Assembly (NCBI RefSeq): GCF_016918015.1
Contig: NZ_JAERMK010000025.1
Span: 1 to 64,000 of the forward strand
DNA from: Glycomyces sp. YM15
Lineage (GTDB): Bacteria; Actinomycetota; Actinomycetes; Mycobacteriales; Micromonosporaceae
Length of the DNA: 64,000 bases
Direction: 5' to 3'
In this document: positions 24,783 through 33,616 of the stretch, one piece after another
Position numbering within the stretch: position 1 is the stretch's first letter
Layout: the number at the start of each line of letters is the position of its first letter
Translations under genes and position numbers: made by a program
The notes under the pieces: model-generated
The model's input: only the letters and a program-made list of their open reading frames with translations
Database searches by the model: none
Told to the model about the DNA's origin: nothing

Positions 24783-25219
24783 TCGTCGTGGCGGACACCT
24801 CGGCGGTCTTGGCTGCATTCGATACGGATGAGCCGTTGCAGCCGGACTGCGAACGGGTCATGGAGACGGAAACGCTGCTGGTCTCCCCTTTGGTGTTGAC
24901 GGAACTCGACCACCTCGCCCGCGGAAATGGCGGCTTCAAGTTCGCGATGCAGATTTCGGAAGCGATGCTGGCGCGCTTTGAACGCGGGCAGTACCAGCTC
25001 GCGACCATCCAGTATGGCGATATCGAGACCGCGCACCGGACCCGTATCGATTACGGCGGTTTGGAACTCGACCTCGCAGACACCGTCGGCGTCGCGCTGG
25101 CGGGTCGGTATGGCATCAACAAGATCTTCACGCTCGACCAGCGCGATTTCCGAGCGATCAAGCCGCTCACGGCCGGATTCGACGAGTTCGAGATCCTGCC
25201 GTTCGACTGGAATCCATAG
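24779..25219 (+). CDS. vapC: VapC-like PIN-domain ribonuclease toxin
   Basis: A 146-residue PIN-domain protein. The acidic residues that hold the catalytic metal are visible: VADTSAVLA (Asp 6), LTELDHLA (Glu and Asp near 43), DLADTVGVALA (Asp near 100) and TLDQRDF (Asp near 119). VapC toxins cut tRNA or rRNA and are held inactive by VapB. The ATG overlaps the vapB stop by 4 nt. The target RNA cannot be told from sequence. Confidence 0.88.
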   Translation: MIVVADTSAVLAAFDTDEPLQPDCERVMETETLLVSPLVLTELDHLARGNGGFKFAMQISEAMLARFERGQYQLATIQYGDIETAHRTRIDYGGLELDLADTVGVALAGRYGINKIFTLDQRDFRAIKPLTAGFDEFEILPFDWNP

Positions 25220-25238
25220 GGCCCCGGACAACAATCGC

Positions 25239-26603
25239 TCAAACGCCGAGGACCCGCTCCAGGTACGGGTTCGAGAAGCGCCGGTCGGGGTCGACCTCCT
25301 TGCGCACCGCCAGGAAATCGTCGAAGTGCTCGTACAGGTCGCCCAGCCGCTCGGCGTCGAGCGAGTGCATCTTGCCCCAGTGCGGGCGCCCGTCCACCGC
25401 GTCGAAGATCGCCGCGCAGTCCTTGAAGTACGCCTCGTGGTCGTGCCGGTGGTACTGGTGCACCGCCACATACGCGGTGCGCCGCCCCTGCGCCGTCGAC
25501 AGCCAGACGTCGTCCGCCGCCGCGAACCGCACCTCCACCGGGAACGACACCAGATGCCGCTCCCGATCCACCATCGCCTGCAGTTCCCGCAGCACCTCCG
25601 GCAGCGCCTCGCGCGGCAGCGCGTACTCCATCTCCCGGAACACCACCGACCGCGGCGACGCGAAGACCCGGTGCGACACGTCCGTGTACTCCCGGGCGCT
25701 CCACACCCGCCCCGCGAGGCGGTTCAGCCCCGGCACCATGCCAGGGAACCGCGCGCCCACCCGGTTGCTCGCCTCGAACAGCGTGTTCTCCGTGAAACCC
25801 TCGCTCCACCAGTACGACAGGCGGCTCGGCGCCCGGCTCGGCTCCGACATCGCGTACCGGTTGTTCCGCTTCGTCAGCGTCCGCGAGGTGTGCGGGAACC
25901 AGTAGAACTCGAAATGGTCGTTCTCGGTCACCAGACCGTCGAGGTTCTCGAGCACCGCGTCCAGCCGTTCGGGCCGTTCGACCGCCTTCAGCCGGAACGC
26001 CGGGACGCACTGCAGCGTCACCTCCGCGATCACCCCGAGCGCCCCCAGCCCGAGCCGCGCCGCCGCGAACAGATCGGGCCGCTCGAACTCCGTGCACTGT
26101 ACGACCGAGCCGTCCGCGAGGACCAGCTTCAACCCCTTGACCTGCCACGCGAACCCCCGGTACCGGTCCCCGGTCCCATGCGTCCCGGTCGAGATCGCCC
26201 CCGAGATCGTCTGCCGGTCGATGTCGCCCATGTTCTCCAGCGCCAGACCGTGCGCGTCGAGGACCTCGTTCAACCGCCACAGCGGCATCCCCGCCTCCAC
26301 GGTCACGAGCCCGGACCGCTGCTCGACGCTGACCACCTGGTCGAGACCGCCCATGTCGACCTGCACGCCGTCCGCCACCGCGATCGCGCTGAACGAATGC
26401 CCCGCACCGACCGCCTTCACGCGCAACCCGTCCGACGCCGCGGCGGTCACCGCCGCGGCCAGCTCCTCCACACCGCCGGGTCTCACGGTGCGGGCGGGGT
26501 CGGCGTTCTCGGTGCCCGACCAGTTCTGCCAGATCGAGGTTCCCACGGCAGCTCCCATAGCCACTCCGGTTGAATGTGAGGCGTACTTCACGGTAGCTTT
26601 CAT
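25239..26603 (-). CDS. FAD-linked aldonolactone oxidase (D-arabinono-1,4-lactone oxidase family)
   Basis: A 454-residue VAO/PCMH-family flavoprotein. The FAD-binding half has RTVRPGGVEELAAAV, VKAVGAGHSFSAIAV and MGDIDRQTISGAISTGTHGTG. The His of GHSFS is at the position where some relatives attach FAD covalently. The C-terminal substrate domain ends in HWGKMHSL and RRFSNPYLERVLG, typical of aldonolactone oxidases. The enzyme would oxidise a sugar lactone and pass electrons to oxygen or another acceptor. It is divergent from the aldolase-like gene with only 33 nt between them; that pair is common in actinomycetes. Confidence 0.85.
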   Translation of the reverse strand: MKATVKYASHSTGVAMGAAVGTSIWQNWSGTENADPARTVRPGGVEELAAAVTAAASDGLRVKAVGAGHSFSAIAVADGVQVDMGGLDQVVSVEQRSGLVTVEAGMPLWRLNEVLDAHGLALENMGDIDRQTISGAISTGTHGTGDRYRGFAWQVKGLKLVLADGSVVQCTEFERPDLFAAARLGLGALGVIAEVTLQCVPAFRLKAVERPERLDAVLENLDGLVTENDHFEFYWFPHTSRTLTKRNNRYAMSEPSRAPSRLSYWWSEGFTENTLFEASNRVGARFPGMVPGLNRLAGRVWSAREYTDVSHRVFASPRSVVFREMEYALPREALPEVLRELQAMVDRERHLVSFPVEVRFAAADDVWLSTAQGRRTAYVAVHQYHRHDHEAYFKDCAAIFDAVDGRPHWGKMHSLDAERLGDLYEHFDDFLAVRKEVDPDRRFSNPYLERVLGV

Positions 26604-26636
26604 CTAACCCCAATCAAGCTGCCGAAGGGAAGTCGG

Positions 26637-27869
26637 ATGGGCTACCAGCGAGTTACCGGGGTCGATGCCCCCGCCGCGCTCGAACACCGGTTCGCCGAAC
26701 TCGGCCGCGCCACCACCGGACTCCAACCCCCGTTCGCCGTCGTCGACCTCGGCGCCTTCGACACCAACGCGGCCATCCTGCGCCGCAACGCCATCGGCAA
26801 ACCCCTGCGCCTCGCCAGCAAATCCCTGCGCTGCCGCGCCCTCATGCGCCGCGCCCTCGCCCAGCCCGGATTCAAAGGCATCCTCGGCTTCACCCTCCCC
26901 GAAGCGCTCTGGCTCGCAGAGGAATTCGACGACATCGTCGTCGCCTATCCGACCGCCGACACCGACGCGCTCCGCGCGCTGGCCGCCGACGACGAGCTCG
27001 CCAGCCGCATCACCCTCATGGTCGACTCGGTCGAGCACCTCGACTTCCTGCGCCGCCACGTCGAACCGAACCCGTCGCGGCCGCTGCGGCTGTGCCTCGA
27101 ACTCGACGTCTCGCTCGAACTGCTCGGCGGGCGCGTCCACATCGGCGCGCACCGCTCCCCGGTGCGCACCCCCGAGCAGGCGCTCGACATGGCCCACGAG
27201 ATCGACAAGCGCCCGGGCGTCGACCTCGTCGGCATCATGGGCTACGAAGGCCAGATCGCGGGCGTCCAAGACGCCTACTCGGCCGCGGCCCTGCGGTATC
27301 CGCTGGTGCGGCTCATGCAGCGCGTCTCGCGCATCGAACTGGCCGAACGCCGCGCCGAGGCCGTAGCCGCCGTGCGCAGCGTCGCCGACCTCGAATTCGT
27401 GAACGGCGGCGGCACCGGGTCGGTCGTCTCCACCGCCGCGGACCCGTCGGTCACCGAGATCGCCGCGGGATCCGGCCTGTACTCGCCCGCCCTCTTCGAC
27501 GGCTACCGCTCGATCCGGCCGATCCCCGCCGCGTTCTTCGCGCTGCCGGTCGTCCGGCGCCCGCGACCGGGCATCGTCACCGCCCTCGGCGGCGGCTGGG
27601 TCGCCTCCGGCGTGCCCGGCCCCGACCGGCTCCCGAAACCGACGTTCCCCGCCGGGATGCGCTACTCGAAGACCGAAGGCGCGGGCGAGGTCCAGACCCC
27701 GCTCAAAGGCCGCGCCGCCGACGGCCTCGCCATCGGCGACCGGGTGTGGATGCGCCACGCCAAGGCCGGTGAACTGGCCGAACGCGTCAACACCATCCAC
27801 CTCGTCCGAGGCGGCGAAGTCGTCGCCGAAGTCCCGACCTACCGCGGCGAAGGCCACGCCTTCGCCTGA
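26637..27869 (+). CDS. Alanine racemase-fold amino-acid deaminase/aldolase
   Basis: A 410-residue PLP enzyme related to D-threonine aldolase and D-serine deaminase. An alanine-racemase-type N-terminal barrel contains RLASKSLRCRALMRRAL, where the Lys should bind PLP, and LCLELDVSLELLGGRVHIG. The C-terminal beta domain has GLYSPALFDGY and PTFPAGMRYSKTEGAGEVQTPL, with GDRVWMRHAKAGELAERVN resembling the metal-site region. The likely reaction is cleavage or deamination of a hydroxy or D-amino acid; the substrate is unknown. An AAGGGAAG ribosome-binding site precedes the ATG. Confidence 0.82.
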   Translation: MGYQRVTGVDAPAALEHRFAELGRATTGLQPPFAVVDLGAFDTNAAILRRNAIGKPLRLASKSLRCRALMRRALAQPGFKGILGFTLPEALWLAEEFDDIVVAYPTADTDALRALAADDELASRITLMVDSVEHLDFLRRHVEPNPSRPLRLCLELDVSLELLGGRVHIGAHRSPVRTPEQALDMAHEIDKRPGVDLVGIMGYEGQIAGVQDAYSAAALRYPLVRLMQRVSRIELAERRAEAVAAVRSVADLEFVNGGGTGSVVSTAADPSVTEIAAGSGLYSPALFDGYRSIRPIPAAFFALPVVRRPRPGIVTALGGGWVASGVPGPDRLPKPTFPAGMRYSKTEGAGEVQTPLKGRAADGLAIGDRVWMRHAKAGELAERVNTIHLVRGGEVVAEVPTYRGEGHAFA

Positions 27870-27989
27870 GCAGCGGTGCCCCGAAAGCCGCGACCCCCTG
27901 GGCCGCAATACGACCGGTCGCAGCGCTCCGCGTCGGTTCGCGTCAGCGCGACCGGACGATCCGAAAGCCTTGAACGGCAACGCGAAAGA

Positions 27990-28019
27990 GCCCGGGGGGA
28001 CATGATCGTCCCTCCGGGC
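27990..28019. terminator. Terminator between the converging aldolase and PBP genes
   Basis: GCCCGGGGGGAC and GTCCCTCCGGGC pair over 12 bp with one wobble around ATGATC. It serves both directions. Confidence 0.7.
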
Positions 28020-28037
28020 CCCTAAGCGACGCGATGA

Positions 28038-30845
28038 TCAGTCGTCGTTCCGACCGCCGCCGCCTCCGCCGCCTCCGCCGCCTCCGCCGCCCCCACCGCC
28101 GGGTTCGCACAGGCCGAGGAACTCCGACATCGGGTCGCAGGTCTCCTGGCCCGGCGGCGGGGTCGCCTGCACGCACTTGGTATCACTCGGGTTCGTGATG
28201 CAGTAGGCGCTGCTCGCGTCGATCATGCCGTTCTCGTTCAGAATGTCGTCGGTGATCGGACTGCCCACATGCGAGGCGTCGGACCAGGCCTTCGTCTCAT
28301 AGCCCTCGGACTCGATCGCGTCGTTCATGAACTGGATCCACACCGGATAGCTCAGCTTCGAACCGTACGTGCCCTCCGTGGTGCCCTCGGTGTTCAGCAG
28401 CGGCGCCGACTCGGCGGTCGCGTTGCCCACCCAGGCCGCGATGCTCAGCTGCGGGATCGCGCCGACGTACCAGGTGTGCGCGTTCGCGCCGTCCCCGTAG
28501 TCGTCGCCAGCCTGCCAGGTACCGGTCTTGCCGGTGAGCGGACGGTCGCCGTCGATGCGCTCGCCCTCACCGGTGATCGTCGAGCCCACCCACTGGAGGT
28601 TCCGGGCGACGCTCGAGTCGAGCGCCGCGTACGACTCCAAGCCCCGCTTCTCGGGCACCGGGTTGCCGTCGCGGTCGTACACGGCCTCGACATAGTGCAT
28701 CTCGTTGTAGACGCCGTCGGCCGCGATCGTCGCGTACACGTTCGCCATGAACGCCACCGAAGTCGGGTACTGACCGAAGCTGACGTGGTAGTAGAACGGG
28801 TCGTTCTTCGCGTTCAGGTCCAGCTCGGTCCTCTTCGGCGTGACGCCGTCGTCCTCGTAGCCGTCCAGCGACGCATCGATGTCGATGTTGCCGTTGTCGT
28901 CGGTCACGAACGACCCGTCGTCGTTCTCGATGATGCCGTGGCGCGAGTACGAAACCGTGCCGTCATCGGCCCGGTAGAACCGGTAGGTGACCTCTTTGCC
29001 GTCCTCGGTCTGGGTCAGCTGCCGCACGCCCATGTCGACCGCGGTCTTGACGATCGCGGTCGCGCCCCACCGCTCCGCGATCGCGTACATCGGCGTGTTC
29101 TTGGACTTGCGCACCGCTTCGGTGAGGGTCATGTGGTCGGGGCCGTTCGTGTTCGAGCCCGAGTTCGAGATGGTGGGGTCCGCGAAGTCGGCGAGCGACT
29201 CGAACTCGCGCGGCGACTCGGCGTTCCACCACGAGTCGATCGACGCGTTGTTGTTGATCGCGGTCGCGGCGGTGATCATCTTGAACGTCGACGAGGGAGG
29301 GTGCGGGTTCTCCAGCCCGGCCTTGTCGATGCCGAGGCCGTTCTGACCGCCGTAGTAGCCCAGAACCCGGCCGGTGCCCGGCTCGACCGCGACGACCGCG
29401 CTGGCCATCGACAGGTTGTAGTCGCGGAGCGCGGCGTTGTCATTGCTGTTCTCGAACTCGAAGTAGCCGTCCTCGTTGACATACTCCGCGGCGGCCGCCG
29501 GGTTGTCGACCACCTGGTCGTTGTCGTCGACGAATTCGCCCGCGTCGTTCTTCTTCCGCACGAGGTCGCCGCGTCCGGCGGTCGACTCGGCCGCGGCCTG
29601 GACCTCGGGGTCGAGGGTGAGCTCGACGGTGTAGCCGCCGGTATTCTCCTTCTCGCCGTAGAACTGGTCCTTCGTGAGGCCGTAGCGGCTCTCCAGTTCG
29701 GCCCAGATGTAGCCGTCGGTCGGGTTGGTGATGAAGCCGGTGGGCTTGTCGTGGCCCCACGTGCCCGGGTTCTCGAGCGCTTCGAGCGTTGCCGGCATCC
29801 CGGCGTCGAGCTCTGCCTGGATCGCGGCCAGCTTCTCGTCGTCCTTGATCTTGTCGCCCATCGTGAGCAGCGTGTTCATGCCGTGGGTCCAGCGGTCGAC
29901 CGGGGCGGTGCTCTCTTTGGCGATGAGCGGGTCGAACGAGCCGTCACCGGCTTTGACCTGCATGACCAGCATCATGCCCTCGCCCCAGGTGAGGTCCTCG
30001 ACCTTCTTGTTGAACCACACCTCGGCGGCGGCCTCGATGCCGTAGGCGCCACGGCCGTAGAAGTTGAGGTTGAGGTAGTGGAGGAGGATCGTCTCCTTGT
30101 CGTTGTCCTGCTCGAGCTTCATGGCCATGACGGCCTCCTTGGCCTTGCGGCCGTAGGAGATGTCGCCGCGGATGTCCGAGACCATGCCCGCGTACTGCTG
30201 GCTGATGGTCGAGGCGCCCTGCGTGTCGCCGCCCTTGAGGTTGTTGACAAGCGCGCGCATCGTGCCCTTGTAGTCGACGCCCTCGTGCTCGAAGTAGTCC
30301 TTGTCCTCCAAGGCGAGCAGCGACCAGATGACCGAGTCGGGGAGCTGTTCGTACTTGTCGACGAGCTTGCGCGTGTACTCTCCGTAGCCGGCGATCGGGG
30401 TCTCGCTGCCCGCCAACGTGAACGTGGTGGACTCGCCGAACTTGAGATCCTCGGGCGCGGGGACGTTCTGGAAGAACCAGGAGCCGGCCACGGTGATCGC
30501 GCCGAGCATCATCAGGCAGACCATGATGAGGGCCGCGTAGACGCGGCGGCGGCGCACGGACATCTTCTTCTTCCGGCGGCTCTGCTTCGCGGCTCCGGGG
30601 ACGGGCTTGGGCTTCGCGGCACCGACCACCGAGGCGCGGCCCATGTTGCCGCCGCCGGCGACGGACGGCGGGCCCACCGGCGGACCTGAGGGCGGGCCTG
30701 ACGGCGGGCCTGACGGCGGGCCTACCGGCGGACCTACCCGCGGGCCTACTGGCGGACCTACCCGCGGGCCTGGCGGCGGACCCACCGGCGGGCCTGGAGG
30801 GGGACCGGCCGGCTGGTACGGGGCAGGGTGCTGAAAGTCGCTCAT
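28038..30845 (-). CDS. Bifunctional class A penicillin-binding protein
   Basis: A 935-residue peptidoglycan synthase. The cytoplasmic N-terminus (about 90 residues) is built from GPPxGPP repeats, followed by basic RRKKKMSVRRRR and one membrane anchor. The GT51 transglycosylase domain carries LALEDKDYFEHEGVDYKG and GASTISQQYAG. The transpeptidase has the active Ser in PPSSTFK, the SxN motif in RKSKNTPMY, and KTGT in PLTGKTGTWQ. The C-terminus ends in about 16 consecutive Gly and RNDD. It polymerises and cross-links cell wall outside the membrane. ATG 30845 is preferred to the TTG two codons upstream. Confidence 0.93.
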   Translation of the reverse strand: MSDFQHPAPYQPAGPPPGPPVGPPPGPRVGPPVGPRVGPPVGPPSGPPSGPPSGPPVGPPSVAGGGNMGRASVVGAAKPKPVPGAAKQSRRKKKMSVRRRRVYAALIMVCLMMLGAITVAGSWFFQNVPAPEDLKFGESTTFTLAGSETPIAGYGEYTRKLVDKYEQLPDSVIWSLLALEDKDYFEHEGVDYKGTMRALVNNLKGGDTQGASTISQQYAGMVSDIRGDISYGRKAKEAVMAMKLEQDNDKETILLHYLNLNFYGRGAYGIEAAAEVWFNKKVEDLTWGEGMMLVMQVKAGDGSFDPLIAKESTAPVDRWTHGMNTLLTMGDKIKDDEKLAAIQAELDAGMPATLEALENPGTWGHDKPTGFITNPTDGYIWAELESRYGLTKDQFYGEKENTGGYTVELTLDPEVQAAAESTAGRGDLVRKKNDAGEFVDDNDQVVDNPAAAAEYVNEDGYFEFENSNDNAALRDYNLSMASAVVAVEPGTGRVLGYYGGQNGLGIDKAGLENPHPPSSTFKMITAATAINNNASIDSWWNAESPREFESLADFADPTISNSGSNTNGPDHMTLTEAVRKSKNTPMYAIAERWGATAIVKTAVDMGVRQLTQTEDGKEVTYRFYRADDGTVSYSRHGIIENDDGSFVTDDNGNIDIDASLDGYEDDGVTPKRTELDLNAKNDPFYYHVSFGQYPTSVAFMANVYATIAADGVYNEMHYVEAVYDRDGNPVPEKRGLESYAALDSSVARNLQWVGSTITGEGERIDGDRPLTGKTGTWQAGDDYGDGANAHTWYVGAIPQLSIAAWVGNATAESAPLLNTEGTTEGTYGSKLSYPVWIQFMNDAIESEGYETKAWSDASHVGSPITDDILNENGMIDASSAYCITNPSDTKCVQATPPPGQETCDPMSEFLGLCEPGGGGGGGGGGGGGGGGRNDD
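30660..30830. repeat. 12-nt-based tandem repeats coding the PBP proline/glycine tail
   Basis: About a dozen copies of a 12-nt unit (plus strand GGCGGGCCTACC and variants) encode the GPPVGPP-type N-terminus of the PBP. Units differ at third positions and the length is likely to vary between strains. Confidence 0.75.
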
Positions 30846-31100
30846 GCTCAACCATCCACGAGTTGTGAGGTGCCGACCCGCGGTGTGCGGACTGCGATCG
30901 GCTTCCGCGAGCGCCGTTGAGGAGCAGGAAGGCCGACGCCCGCAGAACCTTGGATGTTAGCGGACCACGCCCGGTAGGCGTGGAGTGCTCGGTTTCGCGG
31001 GTGAGGGAGGCCGCTTATAGACCACCTTAGACCGCTAGTGCCACATCGGAACCGGCACGCCCGTGACGAACCGGCACACACTGTAACGATCCTCGGACGG

Positions 31101-32741
31101 TCAGCCTGCGATCCCCCTGGCGGCCTGCCTTCCCGAGAACAGGCACCCGCCCAGGAACGTCCCCTCCAAGGACCGGTACCCGTGCATCCCGCCGCCGCCG
31201 AACCCGGCCGCCTCACCGGCCGCGTACAGCCCCGGCAGCGGCGAGCCGTCCGCCCGCAGCACCCGCCCGTCGAGGTCGGTCTCCAAGCCGCCCAAGGTCT
31301 TCCGCGTCAACAGGTTCAGCCGCACCCCGATGAGCGGCCCGGCCTTCGGGTCCAGCAGCCGGTGCGGGGAAGCCACCCGGATGAGCTTGTCACCCCGGTA
31401 GTTCCGCGCCCCTCGCAACGCCGCGACCTGCAGGTCCTTCGTGAATTTGTTGTCCATCTCGGCGTCCCGCGCCTCGACGGCCGCTTGCACCGTGGCGTAG
31501 TCCAGCAGGCCCTCGCCTGTGATCCCGTTCATCTTCGCGACCAGCTCCGGCAGCGTGGCCGCGACCGCGAAGTCCGCACCGTGCTTCTTGAACGCCTCCA
31601 CCGGCCCCGGTGCGCCGGGCAGCACGCGCTTGAGCAGCAGCTTGACGTCCTTGCCCGTCAGGTCCGGGTTCTGCTCGGAACCGGAGAGCGCGAACTCCTT
31701 CTCGAGGATCTTCTGGGTGAGCACGAACCACGTGTACTCGTGGCCGGTGGTCATGATGTGCTCCAGCGTCCCCAGGGTGTCGAACCCGGGGAACAGCGGG
31801 GCCGGGAGCCGCTTGCCGGTGGCGTCGAGCCACAGCGACGAGGGCCCGGGAAGGATCCGGATCCCGTGGTGCGGCCAGATGGGGTCCCAGTTCTCGATGC
31901 CCTCGGTGTAGTGCCACATCCGGTCGCGGTTGACGAGGTTCGCCCCGGCCGCCTCGGCGATCCCGAGCATCCGGCCGTCCACGTGCGCGGGCACCCCGGA
32001 GATCAGCCGCTTCGGCGGCGTCCCCAACCGCTCGGGCCAGTTCTGCCGCACGAGGTCGAAGTTCCCGCCGATCCCTCCGGAGGTGACGACGACCGCCTCC
32101 GCGGAGAGCTCGAACTCGCCGAGCGACTCCCGCGTGGTCGCGACCCCGCGGGCCGACTCGTCAGGAGAAAGGAGGGTTCCGGAGACGCCGGTGACGACGC
32201 CGTCGGTCAACGTCAGGTCATCGACCCGGTGCCGGAATTTGAACTGCACCTTCCCGTCGATCTCGGCCTGCCGCACCCGCCGCGCGAACGGCTCCACGAT
32301 CCCCGGCCCGGTACCCCACGTGATGTGGAAGCGCGGCACCGAGTTCCCGTGCCCCTGCGCCGTATAGCCTCCGCGCTCGGCCCAGCCCACCACCGGGAAG
32401 AACCGCACTCCCATGGCATGCAACCAGGCACGCTTCTCCCCGAAGGCGAAATCGACGTACGCCTCGGCCCATTTGCGGGGCCACTCGTCCTCCGGCCGGT
32501 CGAACCCGGCCGTCCCGACCCAGTCCTGCCACGCCAGCTCATGCGAGTCCTTGATCCCCATCCGCCGCTGCTCCGGCGAATCCACCAGGAACAGGCCGCC
32601 GAACGACCAGAACGCCTGCCCGCCAAGGGACTGCTCGCCCTCCTGGTCCAGCACCGTCACGGTCTTCCCGAGTCGAACCAACTCCGAGGCGGCGGCCAGC
32701 CCGGCCAGTCCCGCCCCGACAACGATGACGTCACTGTCCAT
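31101..32741 (-). CDS. FAD-binding dehydrogenase (fumarate reductase/ketosteroid dehydrogenase-like)
   Basis: A 546-residue flavoprotein. The Rossmann motif DVIVVGAGLAGLAAASELVRLG opens the protein, followed by VLDQEGEQSLGGQAFWSFGGLF. A second glycine-rich FAD contact, GLYAAGEAAGFGGGG, is near the C-terminus with GTFLGGCLFSGRQA. This pattern is shared by fumarate reductase flavoproteins and 3-ketosteroid dehydrogenases and marks a large group of uncharacterised FAD-binding dehydrogenases. A GGGGAGG site precedes the ATG. It is 75 nt from the flavin-reductase gene upstream on the same strand, which may supply reduced flavin or simply be a neighbour. Confidence 0.85.
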   Translation of the reverse strand: MDSDVIVVGAGLAGLAAASELVRLGKTVTVLDQEGEQSLGGQAFWSFGGLFLVDSPEQRRMGIKDSHELAWQDWVGTAGFDRPEDEWPRKWAEAYVDFAFGEKRAWLHAMGVRFFPVVGWAERGGYTAQGHGNSVPRFHITWGTGPGIVEPFARRVRQAEIDGKVQFKFRHRVDDLTLTDGVVTGVSGTLLSPDESARGVATTRESLGEFELSAEAVVVTSGGIGGNFDLVRQNWPERLGTPPKRLISGVPAHVDGRMLGIAEAAGANLVNRDRMWHYTEGIENWDPIWPHHGIRILPGPSSLWLDATGKRLPAPLFPGFDTLGTLEHIMTTGHEYTWFVLTQKILEKEFALSGSEQNPDLTGKDVKLLLKRVLPGAPGPVEAFKKHGADFAVAATLPELVAKMNGITGEGLLDYATVQAAVEARDAEMDNKFTKDLQVAALRGARNYRGDKLIRVASPHRLLDPKAGPLIGVRLNLLTRKTLGGLETDLDGRVLRADGSPLPGLYAAGEAAGFGGGGMHGYRSLEGTFLGGCLFSGRQAARGIAG

Positions 32742-32816
32742 CGTCCGCGCCTCCCCAGCAGCAGATACAACGCCTACTGGCGCGTAGCGCAGATATACCA
32801 GCAGTCGAGACCCACG

Positions 32817-33458
32817 TCAACTGATCGGGGTCGCCTCCTCACGGAGCCGCTGGTGCGGCATCTGCCAGGCCGACGCGAGCGTCGAGGCGTGCACATTCCG
32901 GCCGCCCCCGAAGAACTCGCAGAACTTCATGATCAGCGGATCCCAGCCGATCGGATCCACATAGTCCGTCCCCGGAATCAAGAGCCGCTCCTCCACATGC
33001 GCCCGCACGACCCGCACCTCGACGGCGCTCGCCCCCTCGCCGAACGGATGCACCTGCTCCACCCGGCACTCCAACTGGACGGGGCATTCCGCGACTCGCG
33101 GTACCCCCACGAGCTCCGACGCCTGCGGAGTGACCCCGGCGGCCCCGAACTTGTCGGCCTCGAACCGATATCCCTTGGCGGCCTTCCGCTCGGGAACCGG
33201 ATCCGCACCGGTGAGGGGTGCCAGCAGATCGACCACCCCGGCCATGTCCGAGGAGGCGAGGTTCAGCACGCACTCTCGCTCCCGCACCAGGTTCGCCATG
33301 GTCTTGGACCGGTTCCCCATCCCCAGCATGCACGACTGCCCCAGCCACCAGGCCGACGACATCGGCGCCAGATTCGCCGACCCCTCCTCATTCCGACTGC
33401 TGATCAGCACCACCGGAGTACCGAAGTACAACACCTTCAGATCGACACGCACATGCAT
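32817..33458 (-). CDS. Flavin reductase-like FMN-binding protein
   Basis: A 213-residue protein of the flavin-reductase/FMN-binding split-barrel family. It has VLYFGTPVVLISSRNEEGSANLAPMSSAW, typical of the fold's FMN loop, then KTMANLVRERECVLNLASSDM and AECPVQLECRVEQVHPFGEG. It probably binds FMN and reduces it or a substrate. The ATG at 33458 follows GGGAGG at good spacing; a TTG directly before it is also open. It lies upstream of the FAD dehydrogenase on the same strand. Confidence 0.82.
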   Translation of the reverse strand: MHVRVDLKVLYFGTPVVLISSRNEEGSANLAPMSSAWWLGQSCMLGMGNRSKTMANLVRERECVLNLASSDMAGVVDLLAPLTGADPVPERKAAKGYRFEADKFGAAGVTPQASELVGVPRVAECPVQLECRVEQVHPFGEGASAVEVRVVRAHVEERLLIPGTDYVDPIGWDPLIMKFCEFFGGGRNVHASTLASAWQMPHQRLREEATPIS

Positions 33459-33616
33459 CAAGGGCCTCCCGTCAACGGTTAGGACCCCAACTCAACCCGC
33501 CGCCAAAGCCGATGGCTGGCAAGAAAACGACGTCGCATTCCCGCCCCCCGGCCGGTCCCTCCGCGTCCTAGACTGGTGACTCCCAAAGCGACACCGCGAG
33601 GAGGTTGCGGCAGCCG

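Noticed and set aside
24465-24818. N-terminal extension of the RibD-like protein to 24818
   Set aside because: It would lie opposite vapB, is low-complexity, and GTG 24464 has its own -10 box and gives the normal family length.
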